In this document: piece after piece, positions 33,780 through 44,522 of the stretch
Numbering within the stretch: the stretch's first letter is position 1
Layout: every line of letters begins with the position of its first letter
Assembly: GCA_002682825.1 (NCBI GenBank)
Contig: NOKP01000041.1
Span: 1-64,000 of the forward strand
DNA: 64,000 bases
Direction: 5' to 3'
DNA from: Neonectria sp. B-13
Taxonomy: Eukaryota; Ascomycota; Sordariomycetes; Hypocreales; Nectriaceae
The notes under the pieces: generated by a model
Told to the model about the DNA's origin: nothing
Seen by the model: only the letters and a program-made list of their open reading frames with translations
Database searches by the model: none
Made by a program: the position numbers and the translations under genes

Positions 33780-35164
33780 CTATAACTGCGGCGGCAGCCC
33801 TAACTCTGTTGGATCCAAGGTAGTCGAGAGCCCCATTTCCTTTGAAATAATTCCAAATTGGCCCCGTTTGTTAGTTGGGTCATTTAAGACGTTGAAGAAA
33901 CCCTCCCGCGCCGCGACATCCGCAGGAGCAGTCGAGCTGAGCCTCAGGAGGTTTGCAGTCGATAAGGTATCCGTCAACTTGGTAAAAGTATCACGCCTTA
34001 CCTTGGCATACTCATCAAGTACAGTGTCGGAAGCATTGTCGGTGAGAACCTTGAGTAAAGCTTTTGCCAGATGCGCGGCATCCAATATTCCAGTCGTAAG
34101 CCCTAAGCCGCCGACAGGATTGTTTAACTAGAGAGCGGATTCAGTGAGCGGCTGGCCAGAAATGGTTCCATAAAAACTTACATGAGCAGCATCTCCAGCG
34201 AGGAGAGTATTCTTGACGCGGTATTGAGACACACATCGCTGATGGATTGTATACGGAGCAGCTTGAAGGTAGATCACTTCGTCCGTGTTGCCTGGTAGCA
34301 GCCTGGCTACTCTCTCTTTGATGATAGGAAGAACAGTCTTGTCGACAATGGGTTCTCCATCAGGGCCTTCGACAAAAGGCACACTGGTAGCAATCCTCCA
34401 CTGTGACCCTTTTCCACGTTTGACAACTATTGCCCAGTCGTCTGGATGAACAATGAAGTTGCCTGCTTTCCAGCCATACTTGTCGAGGTCATACAGAATA
34501 TTGACAGCAACGAGCCGTATGTTCCGCCAAGTATATCCCTCGAGGGACAGACCCAATTGCTTCCTGACAGAACTGCGACCGCCGTCGGCTCCGATCAGAT
34601 ACCGACAGTCGAAGCTCAACTCTTCGTCGTCAAGTATACGCCTGACGTGAACAGTAACTGAGTCGCCATGGTCCTCAGCACGGGTGAAGACGTGATTGAA
34701 GACGACATCTCCATTCCTCGTATTGTGCAAGTGCTTCAGAAAGATTTGGCAGAGTTCGTGTTGACCCAGCATTGCAGCACACATGTTCGGATTCTCCGCC
34801 GGTGGCGGAGTTAGATCAGCCAGGATCTTTGTTGTGTCGTTTCCGTCTCGCCAACAGACTCCATCGTCGGACCTGTGGCCGTAATCCAAAACATCTTGGA
34901 GTACTCCGGCCTTGGCAAACTCGAGAATAGCCGTGGGAAGTTGTCTAGGTATTGGCAACATCAGCGAAACGGGAAACAATGATCGTCAACAGAACGTGAT
35001 GGGAGAACTCACACGGCGGCCCTCGGACTGCGAGAAACGCCCTCATCTGCCTCGAACACGGTTACCTTGATTCCGTTTTGTGCAAGAAGCATTGCAGTAA
35101 AAAGACCGACAGGACCGGCGCCAATGACTATCACGCTTTTATTGGCCATTGCTGAGTTGGTCAT
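33780..35164 (-). CDS. FAD-dependent aromatic monooxygenase (short form)
   Basis: Flavin hydroxylase of about 430 residues. The start exon reads MTNSAMANKSVIVIGAGPVG then LFTAMLLAQNGIKVTVFEAD (FAD fold), joined by an intron to PRQLPTAILEFAKAGVLQDV. Then DCRYLIGADGGRSSVRKQLG (DG motif), EGYTWRNIRLVAVNILYDLD, WAIVVKRGKGSQWRIATSVP and KNTLLAGDAAH (second FAD motif), an intron, and LNNPVGGLGLTTGILDAAHL. It ends LDPTELGLPPQL at 33780. It is a clear paralogue of the enzyme at 44523-46692 (for example, both have GADGGRS, LEGYTW, VKRGKG and LDAAHLA in register) but lacks that protein's C-terminal extension. Start could also be the second ATG (MANKS). Likely works with the intradiol dioxygenase next door. 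Confidence 0.88.
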
Positions 35165-36092
35165 ACTGCAAAAGTTTTGCGATGTTGTGATCGCAGAGCC
35201 TGAAAGAAAGCTGTCGGCAGAAGGGGCCGATGGTGGTTGAATTTATGGTGGCTAATTGTACAGCCAGTGGCTATGCAGGGCTTTATATGGTGGCTCATTG
35301 GTAGCGTCTTGGTTCTTAGTGCTTTAAGTTGATCCGGAGGTTTCGGCGTCACACGGGGCCGACTGGGGGACGGCGGACGACGGACGACGGACGACGGACG
35401 ACGGACGACGGACGACGGACGACGGACAGCGGACAACGGTCAAGCCGGCAATCCACGGAATGCCGTCTCCACCGAATGACCAAGCCGTTGCCGAGCCTCC
35501 ACGTTCGCCGGAGCCAGCCTGCCACTATATACTACCTAGGTGGTATGTATCACGATCCTTCTGCTTTAACTAAGTCAGTTGCCGTCATAATGCCGCCGCT
35601 TGGCCCGTAGGTTTTACATAAGCAATTGAATACCAAGATGACGCGCCTGAAATCTGTCGCTTGAGTGGATATGAAAGACCCAAAAGAAACCGTCCATGAT
35701 GGGTCTGGGATTAACAATTATGACGTATCTATCACTAACCGGTTTATTGTTAGGATATGAGCAGAAACACGACAATCATCCCTCATTACTCTTAGAACCT
35801 AATGGCTAAAGTCACCAATGGCGATCTATATTCCGTCACGACGACTCTCCCCTCACGTCTCCTTTCCTTTCATCTCATGATCCCGACTAGCCGCAGACTC
35901 GTCATCTGCGCCCCTCAGTCACCAGAAGATGGGCGTTCATCAAGAAAGCCCCGCAGAGTATCCCAAACCTGGCCCCCACGCGCTGGACTCTTTATCGCAA
36001 CTCTTTATCACAGTAAATTCAAGTTCCAAGTGTGTAAATACCCATGTTCGATTGATAGCAAGATAAATTGGGGAGAGAGACTTAAACTGTCG
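35165..36092. other. Intergenic region with heptamer repeat
   Basis: Holds the promoter of the short FAD monooxygenase and the tandem repeat listed below. An open frame on plus at 35802-36329 runs antisense into the hydrolase gene and is not protein-like. Confidence 0.4.
35368..35437. repeat. Tandem heptamer repeat (GGACGAC)n
   Basis: Ten 7-bp units: GGACGGC, seven perfect GGACGAC (35375-35423), GGACAGC and GGACAAC. Because the unit is not a multiple of two or three it is a minisatellite-like slippage array, about 200 bp upstream of the start of the FAD monooxygenase. Copy number may vary between strains. Confidence 0.9.
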
Positions 36093-37400
36093 TCACGATC
36101 TAAGCCGCCCTACCTCCTCTTGACATGCAATAACCACATAATTCCTGGGTACTTTCAACAACCACTGAATCCCTTCCACGGTATCGTTTGTCCTTTTCTC
36201 AACATGCTTGGTCAATTGAGGGAAGAATTCCCAGAAATGATGGGGCAGTCCTGGATACAGATCCAGTCGCGTAGCAATACCATTTTCTTGCCGGAGTATC
36301 CGCTCGTAGATGAGACTTTCGTCGCGTAGACCATCAAGCCCGCAGACTTGCAAATAAGTTGGAGGAATTCCAGTGTGACCTGACGGATGAATAGCGGGCA
36401 CTGAGAGCGGCGAGTTTTTATCCGGCTGATAAGCAGCTGCGGATGGCGGGACTTGTGTCAGCTACAGAATGAGTACAGGTGTCGTGGATTATCTCACCCA
36501 GGAGTAACCGAGTCATATCTTTTGAGGGTATGGAGACATTTTTGTTCTGCTCATGGCTGACGCAGTCGTCTTTGTACTTCTCTGGGACCAGAGGAGGTGG
36601 AAGAAGAGGTGCAACACTCAGAAACTGTCCGGCCACCTTGACAGGAGACCCGAAATCGCGGTTCAGATACACAACAGCATTAGCAATACTCGCCCCGGCA
36701 GAGGCGCCGCCAATGACAAGGCCTGCCGATGGGGATGCAGATGGGTGAACTTGACCCGGATTCTCGGCAATCTAATGACAGAAGAGTTGTCAGTGATATA
36801 GCTCAGGAATGGAATGAGCTACCATCGACCGGGGAGCCCTTTAAATACGTAATCATGCCGTTGGTACATACCCAATGTAAGGCATCAAGTCCGTCATGAA
36901 TGGCCTGAGGGAAAGGGTGCTCTGGAGCAAGACGGTATTCGAGGCTGACAACAATAACACCAGCCTTAGTAGTTAAGGCCCTGTTGGACTCCAAATCGTC
37001 ATGACGCGTGCCGATGCAGAATCCGCCTCCGTGGAAAAAGAGCAGGATTGGCAATTCATCTGTTGAGGTGTACTTTGAGGGAGCATAGACGTAGGCGAGG
37101 ATGCTACTGCCGTCGCGAACAGGTATTTCGATGTCTCGCTCCGTCAAGTTTGGAGGAGGGCCTCCGAGTGCCTCGCGTGCCTCGGCTTTGAGCCCGTTTG
37201 TCAAACTTCGAAGCGTTGGTATGTCGACATTGCTGGGCAGCGGTGGGGGGCCTGCGGTTTTCGCGATCTGCAGTTTCGAAGGGTACGTTAGTTGTCATGC
37301 TGACTCATGGTGAACATGGGCCAAGTCGGGGAAGGGCACATGCCTGCTCAAAGTCAGGATCAGGCCGAGCAGTCTCAAGGATTTCAGAGCTGGGTGCCAT
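36093..37400 (-). CDS. Alpha/beta hydrolase, hormone-sensitive lipase type
   Basis: Predicted esterase or lactonase of about 350 residues. Exon 1 (37400-37344, MAPSSEILETARPDPDFEQ) is joined through a GC..AG intron (donor GCATGT at 37343, acceptor at 37268) to IAKTAGPPPLPSNVDIPTLR. Then LPILLFFHGGGFCIG (oxyanion-hole HGGG), EYRLAPEHPFPQAIHDGLDA, after an intron AGLVIGGASAGASIAN (nucleophile in GASAG), and finally LQVCGLDGLRDES (Asp) and YPGLPHHFWEFFPQL (His). The catalytic triad is complete. It lies between two FAD monooxygenases, an intradiol dioxygenase and an MFS gene. It could hydrolyse an aryl ester or lactone to the phenol or acid that the oxygenases use, which is inference from context. 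Confidence 0.88.
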
Positions 37401-38341
37401 GCTTGTATGTTGCGAGTGGGAGGAACGTGTTGCTCAATGAGTTGCTAGATCAGGGTTAAGGCTACCTCGCTAGCTTAAGACTGTCATTCTAACCAAGTCA
37501 TAAGGGACAGCCTAACCTTCAATTGTAGCTTGGATGGATTAAATAAGAAGACTAAGCTGTCCAGCTCCGTATATTCTAAGCTTCGAGTGGCATAGTTTAA
37601 CTTCGCGTGTCGGAAAGGGGCTACGCCCCGCGACCGGCGACCGGCGACTCGTGGGCCCGGTCACCGAGGTTGGCCGTGTTTGGGCCTCAGCAAGGCGTTT
37701 GCTGACCAACCGACACCTTTCTTGGGCCCATTTGTCATTTAATGAACTATCGGGCACAGAAACTTTCCAGGCCAGAATGTTACACTTCTCCATCCTGGAA
37801 CGAACGGTAGAACGACTCTGCCGGAAGACCGGTCTGCACTGCCCAATACTAAACTGATACAATGCCGGGGAGGAACCCGAGCCCCCGGTAGCCGTGGACC
37901 CCGACCCCAACCCCACCGCCTTAGAATGCGGAGTGTGGGTGGACATTGGGGACGCGGAGGAGGCCTGTCGACAGTCTCCCAGATGTTGACCTGAATCTGA
38001 AAGACCTGAGGAACTGGGGTAAAGTTGGGGGCAAACGCTGCCTTGTTTACAGTAAGCCTCGGCTAAAGACATGCCTCGACACGCACCCGCACACTGTCTG
38101 TCTCCCCCCTTCTACTAAGCCACCTTTGGCTCGAATACCGTATACCGGATCACATGAGCCTCAATTTCCCAGCCGCCGGCAGTTGAGGACGGCTCGCCTT
38201 TGCATGCAGCTTCATCACACTCAAAACACACTCAAAACACATATAGTCAAGCTCAAGTTTCACAATCTCCTTCTTCAAGTATCGAAGCACCTATATTTGC
38301 AAAACGTTTGTCAGTAATCACTGAAACTCTCATCTGCCACC
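37401..38341. promoter_or_regulatory. Divergent promoter between hydrolase and MFS genes
   Basis: 941 bp between two oppositely directed start codons. It contains GCGACCGGCGACCGGCGACT (about 37630) and other CCG/CGG triplets. No coding sequence was recognised. Shared regulation of the hydrolase and transporter is plausible. Confidence 0.4.
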
Positions 38342-40210
38342 ATGGCTTCACACTCTTCCTTTGATGCGCCTTCGGCACTTGGAGAAGTAACAAACCGGAT
38401 TCATTCCAAAACAATTATCTGTCTTGTGGTTGGTTTGCCCTCTGCTCGTGCTAGTCAGCTTCAAACTCACCATACCTCTCTCTAGGCCGTCAACTTCATA
38501 TATGTGGCACAGCTCAGCTCCATCATTGGATCGGGCTTCTTGGCACAAACAATGTCCCAAGTTGTCGGTGGTACAGGGAAAACCGTCTGGTATTCGTCCT
38601 GTATTACCATCACGACAGCTGTCTTGAATCCGCCCATCGGCCAGGCCGCCGATTACTGGGGTCGGAAACCCATCCTCGTCGTATTGCCTCTGGCCGGTGT
38701 TGTCGGCTCCATCATTGTGTCCAGGGCCCAGAGCTCTGGCGCTCTCATCGCCGGCTTCTCCATCCTGGCCCTCAATTTTGGATGCCAGTCAGTCCTCCTG
38801 GCTGTCATATCTGAAGTTCTTCCCCGCCGTTATAGGCCTATGGGTCAAGCATCTGGCAGCATAGCAGCCAGTCTTGGAGCAGCTCTTGGGCTCTTGATGG
38901 GTGGTGGATTACTCCAAGATGGGAATCTCTCAAACTATCGCATCTACTGGTATGTTGAGGCCGGTCTGTACGCGCTCGCAACTGTGGGCTGCTTTGTAGG
39001 ATACAATCCTCCACCTCGGGAACTACAAGTATCTCTCAACATATCTCAAAAGCTGAAGCGTCTCGACTGGGTCGGATACTCACTTTTCGCTCCGGGGCTC
39101 GTCCTTTTCTCTATGGCCCTGTCATGGTCCGACAATCCATATTCTTGGAGTAGTGCCAACATCCTTGGGCCATTCATCATCGGCGTTGTCGCCATGATCC
39201 TCTTCGTCGTTTATGAGTGGCACTTCAAGAAGGACGGCATGCTTCACCATGAACTCTGGCACCACCGGAACTTCGCCATCTCCCTGTTCGTCATATTTGT
39301 TGAAGGAATTGCCTTCTTTGCAGCTAATTCCTACTTTGCCTTTGAACTCTCTCTCATCTACGATGCCGACATTCTTTCAGCCGGCGCAAACTTCGCCATC
39401 ATGTTTTTGACAGGTCTGGTGTTATCTCCTGTGTTTGGATTGTGGTCTTCGAAGCGCAAATCCATTCGGCCACCACTCGTCCTCGGTTCTGTCCTCCTTC
39501 TGGTGTTCTTTGTCCTACTGGCAACGGTCAAGATAGACACTCCTCGCTATGCTTTCTGGATATTTCCAGTCCTCTCTGGCATTGCTCTCGTTTCCATCGT
39601 GCCACTCTCCATGGTCTCTGCTCAGTTGGCAACAACCCCAGAGCTAATCACTCTGACATCAGCGTTGATGACCGCAGTCAGGAGCTTGGGAGGCACAATT
39701 GGTCTAGCGATCAACAATGCCGTCCTCAACAGTACCTTGGAAAAGGAACTCCCCAAGAGAATAGGTGCAGCAGCGCTTTCACTGGGACTACCTCTCTCAT
39801 CTTTGCCTGCGCTGATTGATGCTCTGGCTTCACAAAACAGGGGAGACGTTGCTACTGTGCCTGGTGTTTCGTCTGAAATTGCTCAGGCTGCGGTTGAAGC
39901 GATGAAAAGAGCATATTTGGTTGCTTTCAGGAACGCCTGGATTGTTTCAGCCGCTTTTTGTAGTCTCCTAGTCATATGTAAGTGTTCCCTCCCACCATTT
40001 GTATTGACATGCATTCTTACCAAAACAGCTTCTTGTTTCATCAAAGAACAAAGAGCCGACTTTGACAAGCGCATTGATGCACCTGTTGAGGCTGGGTTGG
40101 TCAGCTTGGAAGGGAATCAAAGTTTGTCGCCCGCCAATATGCGGGTGTCTGTCGATAATCATGGTAACACAAAGGCAGAAGTGAATCATGAAGAAAGCGT
40201 CCAACTTTAG
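38342..40210 (+). CDS. MFS efflux transporter (Tri12/DHA2-like, 14 TM)
   Basis: Membrane transporter of about 580 residues. Exon 1 (38342-38430, MASHSSFDAPSALGEVTNRI) is spliced over 57 bp to AVNFIYVAQLSSIIGSGF. Motif A appears as ADYWGRKPILVV (about 38650), then LNFGCQSVLLAVISEVLPRR and YRPMGQASGSIAASLGAALG, which resemble the trichothecene efflux pump TRI12 and siderophore carriers. Helices continue to SAAFCSLLVI, after which a 51-bp intron (GTAAGTG..AAACAG, about 39979) probably interrupts the last helix; its length is divisible by three, so the frame stays open even if it is retained. The C-terminus is polar and ends EESVQL. In its setting it probably exports a toxic phenolic intermediate or imports substrate. 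Confidence 0.88.
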
Positions 40211-41095
40211 CTGATGGTTGTAATTCGACGAGACAGTTTGGTTATCTGGAGGAAGTGGTATGCAGCTAAGAGCTTGAGGTCCTACCATACCTTTACCCGC
40301 ATCGCAGCACCTGGTTTTACTGTATCTTTCCAGACCGCTCACTCGAGAGAATGTGAGAGTTAAGAAGAGAACTATGACTTTTCCTTCGGAAAGATGGGCT
40401 TGATGTGAACGTGAGATTGACTGGCTGACATTGTTTTTATTCCAAAGGTTGGTTGAACAACATTGTGTATAGCCGGGCAACAACGCATGAAAATCCCAAG
40501 CATCGATGAGAATACCATCAGTGACCACGAGGTATCGGACAAAGTAGTCCATCATTGAAAACACTAAGTGGGATTCTAGTGTGGTTGGTAGCGAGACTGT
40601 CGTTGGAAAAACACACCAGGCACACGATCTGCAGCGCCGGCGAGACTCTCCAAGCATCGACTACTGACGAGCCTGTTGGTAATGGTGAGATATGGCACCC
40701 TTCTAAGAAATGGAGGCGACGCACACGATGGACGCCCATGAAATGGGTTGGAAACAAGTCTGCCGCATCGGACTGTCGATAACACCGTTCATGGCCGTGG
40801 TTCTGCGTCCGTTGCGATCGTGGTCGTCGCAATACCACTCCTTGTTGTCGTTGGTATTACAACAGATTGCATCGCCAGCTTTACCAAGGCCAAAGATTAA
40901 CACTATACGTGGATTTCAATTAGACTCTTTATGATAATGCCTATCTATGTGAACCTTGCAAGACAGAGACAGAGCATACCGATAAACAAGTCGTCGTTGT
41001 CTTGGCTTCTTCTCATCGTCAACGCAAGTGCACATTGGTGCAAATAGTTTGTCGCAGCGTTGACCAAGGCGTATTTCCAGCCATGTCCAGCTTCC
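40211..41095. other. Intergenic, convergent 3' ends
   Basis: 885 bp between the 3' ends of the transporter and the regulator. Open frames at 40518-40903 on both strands overlap each other and show no family features. Confidence 0.4.
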
Positions 41096-43608
41096 TTACA
41101 ACTGTAGGTAGTTGAATTGCTGGTTATCGTCACAGATGTAATCGAGCAAGAGCCGTGAATTCCAATCATTTTGACCATCCAAGTGTACGAACTTGGGCAA
41201 CTCTCGGCCAGGCATATTAGCAAGTTCAACCATTGCCGCCTCTGCATCCTCTAGGTCCCCGGAAGGTTGGGAAAGCTGTTGTGGTCCAACATGGCCGGAG
41301 CCGTTCTCGACGACAACTCTGTTGTCGTCTTCCGTTTCCTCTCCAGCACTCCCTCTCATCAAACTAGACTGGCCATCTTTGTGGTTCTTGGAGCGCCCGG
41401 GGGAGACACGGGGGAAGTATAAGGCAAACCGGGTTTCAAACGAGGCGCCGGCGGAAATATGGTCACGACGGATCAAGGACGCTCTCAAGTCTATGAATAT
41501 TACGTCTCAGTACAGCCGATGAAGCATTCAAGGGTGAAACGAACATACCTAGTAAAACCGAAGCAAGCTTCCAGATCGAAGCATATTGAGACAATACTAG
41601 ATTCACGATTTCAATGCTGTGGTAGGACGTATTTGGACCTTGCGCCGTCTCTTCGGATGGGTATGCTCGATCTGATAGCAGGCAGCATGCAAGAAACGGC
41701 TGGCTCAAAGCGATATACTCTGGATGCCATTGGTAAACGATGTGCGACATGTGTCGTGGCAAGCTCAGCACTCCCGGGCGTTGGGCTATGAAGCTGGCCT
41801 GTATGGTAGCGCGAGCACACGTCAGCATCAGGTGCATGCCGATGATCCAGTTGTGTCTTGCAGCATCGTTTGAAGGACCCGAGAATTCCAGGGTTTCCAG
41901 GTTGAAGCGTTGCGATATGATGAGAGAGAAACACGTGATGGCTTCGACGAGCTCATCCTTATCACGCTGACAAGTGTGCCGACCGGCGGCGAATTCACTC
42001 GCAATACTCATAAGGAGGTTGGCCACAAGGAACCATGCTCGCTCGTCCTGATTCGGTGAGTCGAGTAGAATCTTCCAGACCTCGGACGGCCTTGGGTCAA
42101 TGACCGGAGACTTGACCGGCTTGTCGGCGAACCAGGCCGCGTCGCCAACGGGCAGCCGTACGGCCATCATGGAACGGTTAATAGAGCTTGGGCGTCTGGA
42201 CATGACGGAACCAAAAGAATCGACTTCCCAAACAAGCCAGAACGCTCTTCGTTTCTCCTCTAAATACGGCCAGTCTTTTGAGTCCTTCCAGTTGTCTTGT
42301 TGCTCGTCCATGTTGCACAAGTTCAGGTCGTAGGCGAGTCGAACGCAGACGCCAGAAAGAATCCAGGCGCGGTAGGAAGGGCCGGAAGCGTACTGGTAGA
42401 AAGCCAGTAAGATACAGCCTTGCAAGTACTCGAGCGTTGGCCCTTGATCGGATGGACGAGGCATCTCATAATACCTGTTGGCGTCGTCTGCGAAACGCTG
42501 TCCACGGTCTGGTGCCGGAATGTCCTGGAACCATGGGCTTGACGAGTGTCGAGCGGCCAGGGCAAACACGCCGCAGAGAAGGAGTGACTCAGTGTCGGAG
42601 AACGACTGCGAGCTTCTTTTGTCGAAGACGCCGTTCTTCATGTAGCGATCGAAGAACCTCGGTCGATGGAGAAGCGGGAGCCAGGCTTGAATCTTGTCAA
42701 AAAACTGATGAACAAGATCAGTAAGAACTTGTTCAGGGGCAGCCAGCCACCAGCCAGTATCTTCATCTCCATCTGCATGTTCATCTCTCATGGAGCGAAT
42801 AGATAGGGCCGGAGAGGTCCAGTCGTCGGCGTTGTGGTTATCCAAGGCACTGTCCAAGGCACTGATTGGGGTTCTGGTCGTGGACCCAGATTCATCAGTG
42901 CTAACGTCTCTTATCTGTTGATCTCGCCCCCTATAATCGAGAGAGGCCGGCGTATGCAAGTCATTGTCTCTGGGACGACCCATTAAATGCTCCGTCTGAG
43001 ACAGCTGCTGCGCCAGCACGTCGACATCTTGTCCATCACTGAGTTGCGACTCGAGCAGATCAACGAGGCGTTCTAGCTCAACAATTAATGCCCAAGATCC
43101 TCAAGCAAGTGTCACGGGAGAATAGAAATTACCAAGCTTCCGTGAATCGATTCTGTGATTGTTCTGGCGGCTGGCTGACGGTCGGCGCAGTTCGGGTGCC
43201 TTTCTTTTGGTGGGAAACGTGCAAGATCCTCCGGTTCTCTTGCAAAGTCCACAAGACGGCTGTCTCATATCGCCTACCGTGATTACATAAAGCCGGTCAG
43301 TATGGTCCTATGTGATGGGTATCAAGTACAGGCTAGGCCTACTTACATTTTGTTTTCTTTCTGTAGATAATGGAGAGCGGACGTCAGCAAGACGGTCGGC
43401 ACACAGATCAACAACAGTGCAGTTGGGACGGAAAGAAGCGCCAAAGAGAGATGAGAGGAACATAATCACGATTCACATGCCGTCTGCATTCGAAACAGGC
43501 GCGATGGCCCTTCCACGTCTCGCGCGGAGTCGTACGATCCGAGTCATTTTGCGCAGTGTGCGGTTGGTGGGTGAAGGTCCTGTCAAGGGCGACTGCGACA
43601 GAGTCCAT
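41096..43608 (-). CDS. Zn2Cys6 transcription factor with split zinc cluster
   Basis: Nuclear regulator of about 730 residues. Exon 1 (43608-43481) starts MDSVAVALDRTF and ends HRACFECRR; a GC-donor intron (GCATGT) follows; a 14-nt micro-exon (43360-43347) encodes KKTK; the next exon starts at 43273 with CDMRQPSCGLCKRTGGSCTF. Only this arrangement restores all six cysteines in frame (128 nt + 14 nt + exon 3). Next come a coiled linker (LERLVDLLESQLSDGQDVDV), a Ser/Thr-rich stretch, and the fungal_trans domain beginning LTDLVHQFFDKIQAWLPLLH; EKRRAFWLVWEVDSFGSVMS is its core (about 42200). The last intron is at about 41490, and the protein ends QFNYLQL at 41096. It lies between the transporter and the EthD-fused monooxygenase and is likely the regulator of region 4. 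Confidence 0.88.
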
Positions 43609-44522
43609 CAGGGAGTGGAGTTAGAGGTCGAAGGTAATGGTGAGAGAGTGGGCAGAGAGAAAGTGTCCTGGACGGCCTCCACAAAGTCCATGAGCAAAGG
43701 AACCTCCGGTCCTCAGGGATCAACGCGCGTGACCAGATCAGGCCTTTGCGGGGTTTGTGTCAGCAACAACAAGTCAAGAACCGAACCTGAACTTTGGTGA
43801 CTCCAAGTCATCTTCCGATTGGTGCCACCTCGCCAAGGGCAGGTTGGCAGGCTACGGTAAGCCTAGATCTCTCTCTCTCTGCGTTGCCGGCTGCATGCAC
43901 AGCCGCCCCCAGCTTTTTGCGGGGAGAGGTACGGATACCGAGGAGGAAGTTACAGTACGTACCAATTCCCTCCCGCTAATGCAATTGGCCTTGGCCAGTT
44001 CGCTTCAGGGGATCTGCATCCAATCCTGCTCGTTCCTGTGGGCCCGGGCAACCACGGTGTTCCTCAAATGCCGTGGTGGAGGCGATGACTCGGCGTTTCG
44101 GAAAAACGCAAACTGCCGAACCCAAGATTAGTTTAGTGAGCTCCCTCAGTTAGTTCAAGGCATTGAGTTGGTCTACGAGTACAGTGGCACAGGCCCGCTT
44201 TCTCGAGGCTGTTTAAATCATCGTCTGCGTGTGCTAGGAGCAGGCTGTGCGGGGTGCCGGAGGACGCCCGGCATACCCTACCCTAGGTCCGGTAGTTAAG
44301 TCCCGGTTGGGTACGGATTGCTGAAGACCGTGGCGCCGCCCCCATCAACTCGCCGGGACACCGACTTGCCGGGATGCATTTTACGAGGCGAAAGAATCCA
44401 TTCTAAAAGCGTGTGTCCGTTATATCTAAATACTCTTACGCTCCAGCCTCTTACGTATAGGTTATCCTTTCCAAGGGCATTTTACCTCCTTCAGTTCCAC
44501 AACCGTACAACACCGTCATTTT
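43609..44522. promoter_or_regulatory. Divergent promoter between regulator and fused monooxygenase
   Basis: 914 bp between two opposite start codons. Open frames here (43312-43800 and 43757-44131 on plus) overlap the regulator's first exon or lack features. A TATATC-type sequence lies about 100 bp before the monooxygenase start. Confidence 0.4.

Noticed and set aside
35368..35437. Repeat array as a CRISPR or telomere
   Set aside because: Units are contiguous 7-mers without spacers, internal to the chromosome, and the organism is a fungus.
37539..38072. 177-codon minus-strand frame
   Set aside because: Low-complexity Ser/Gly/Pro text in an intergenic region; no domain or splice context.
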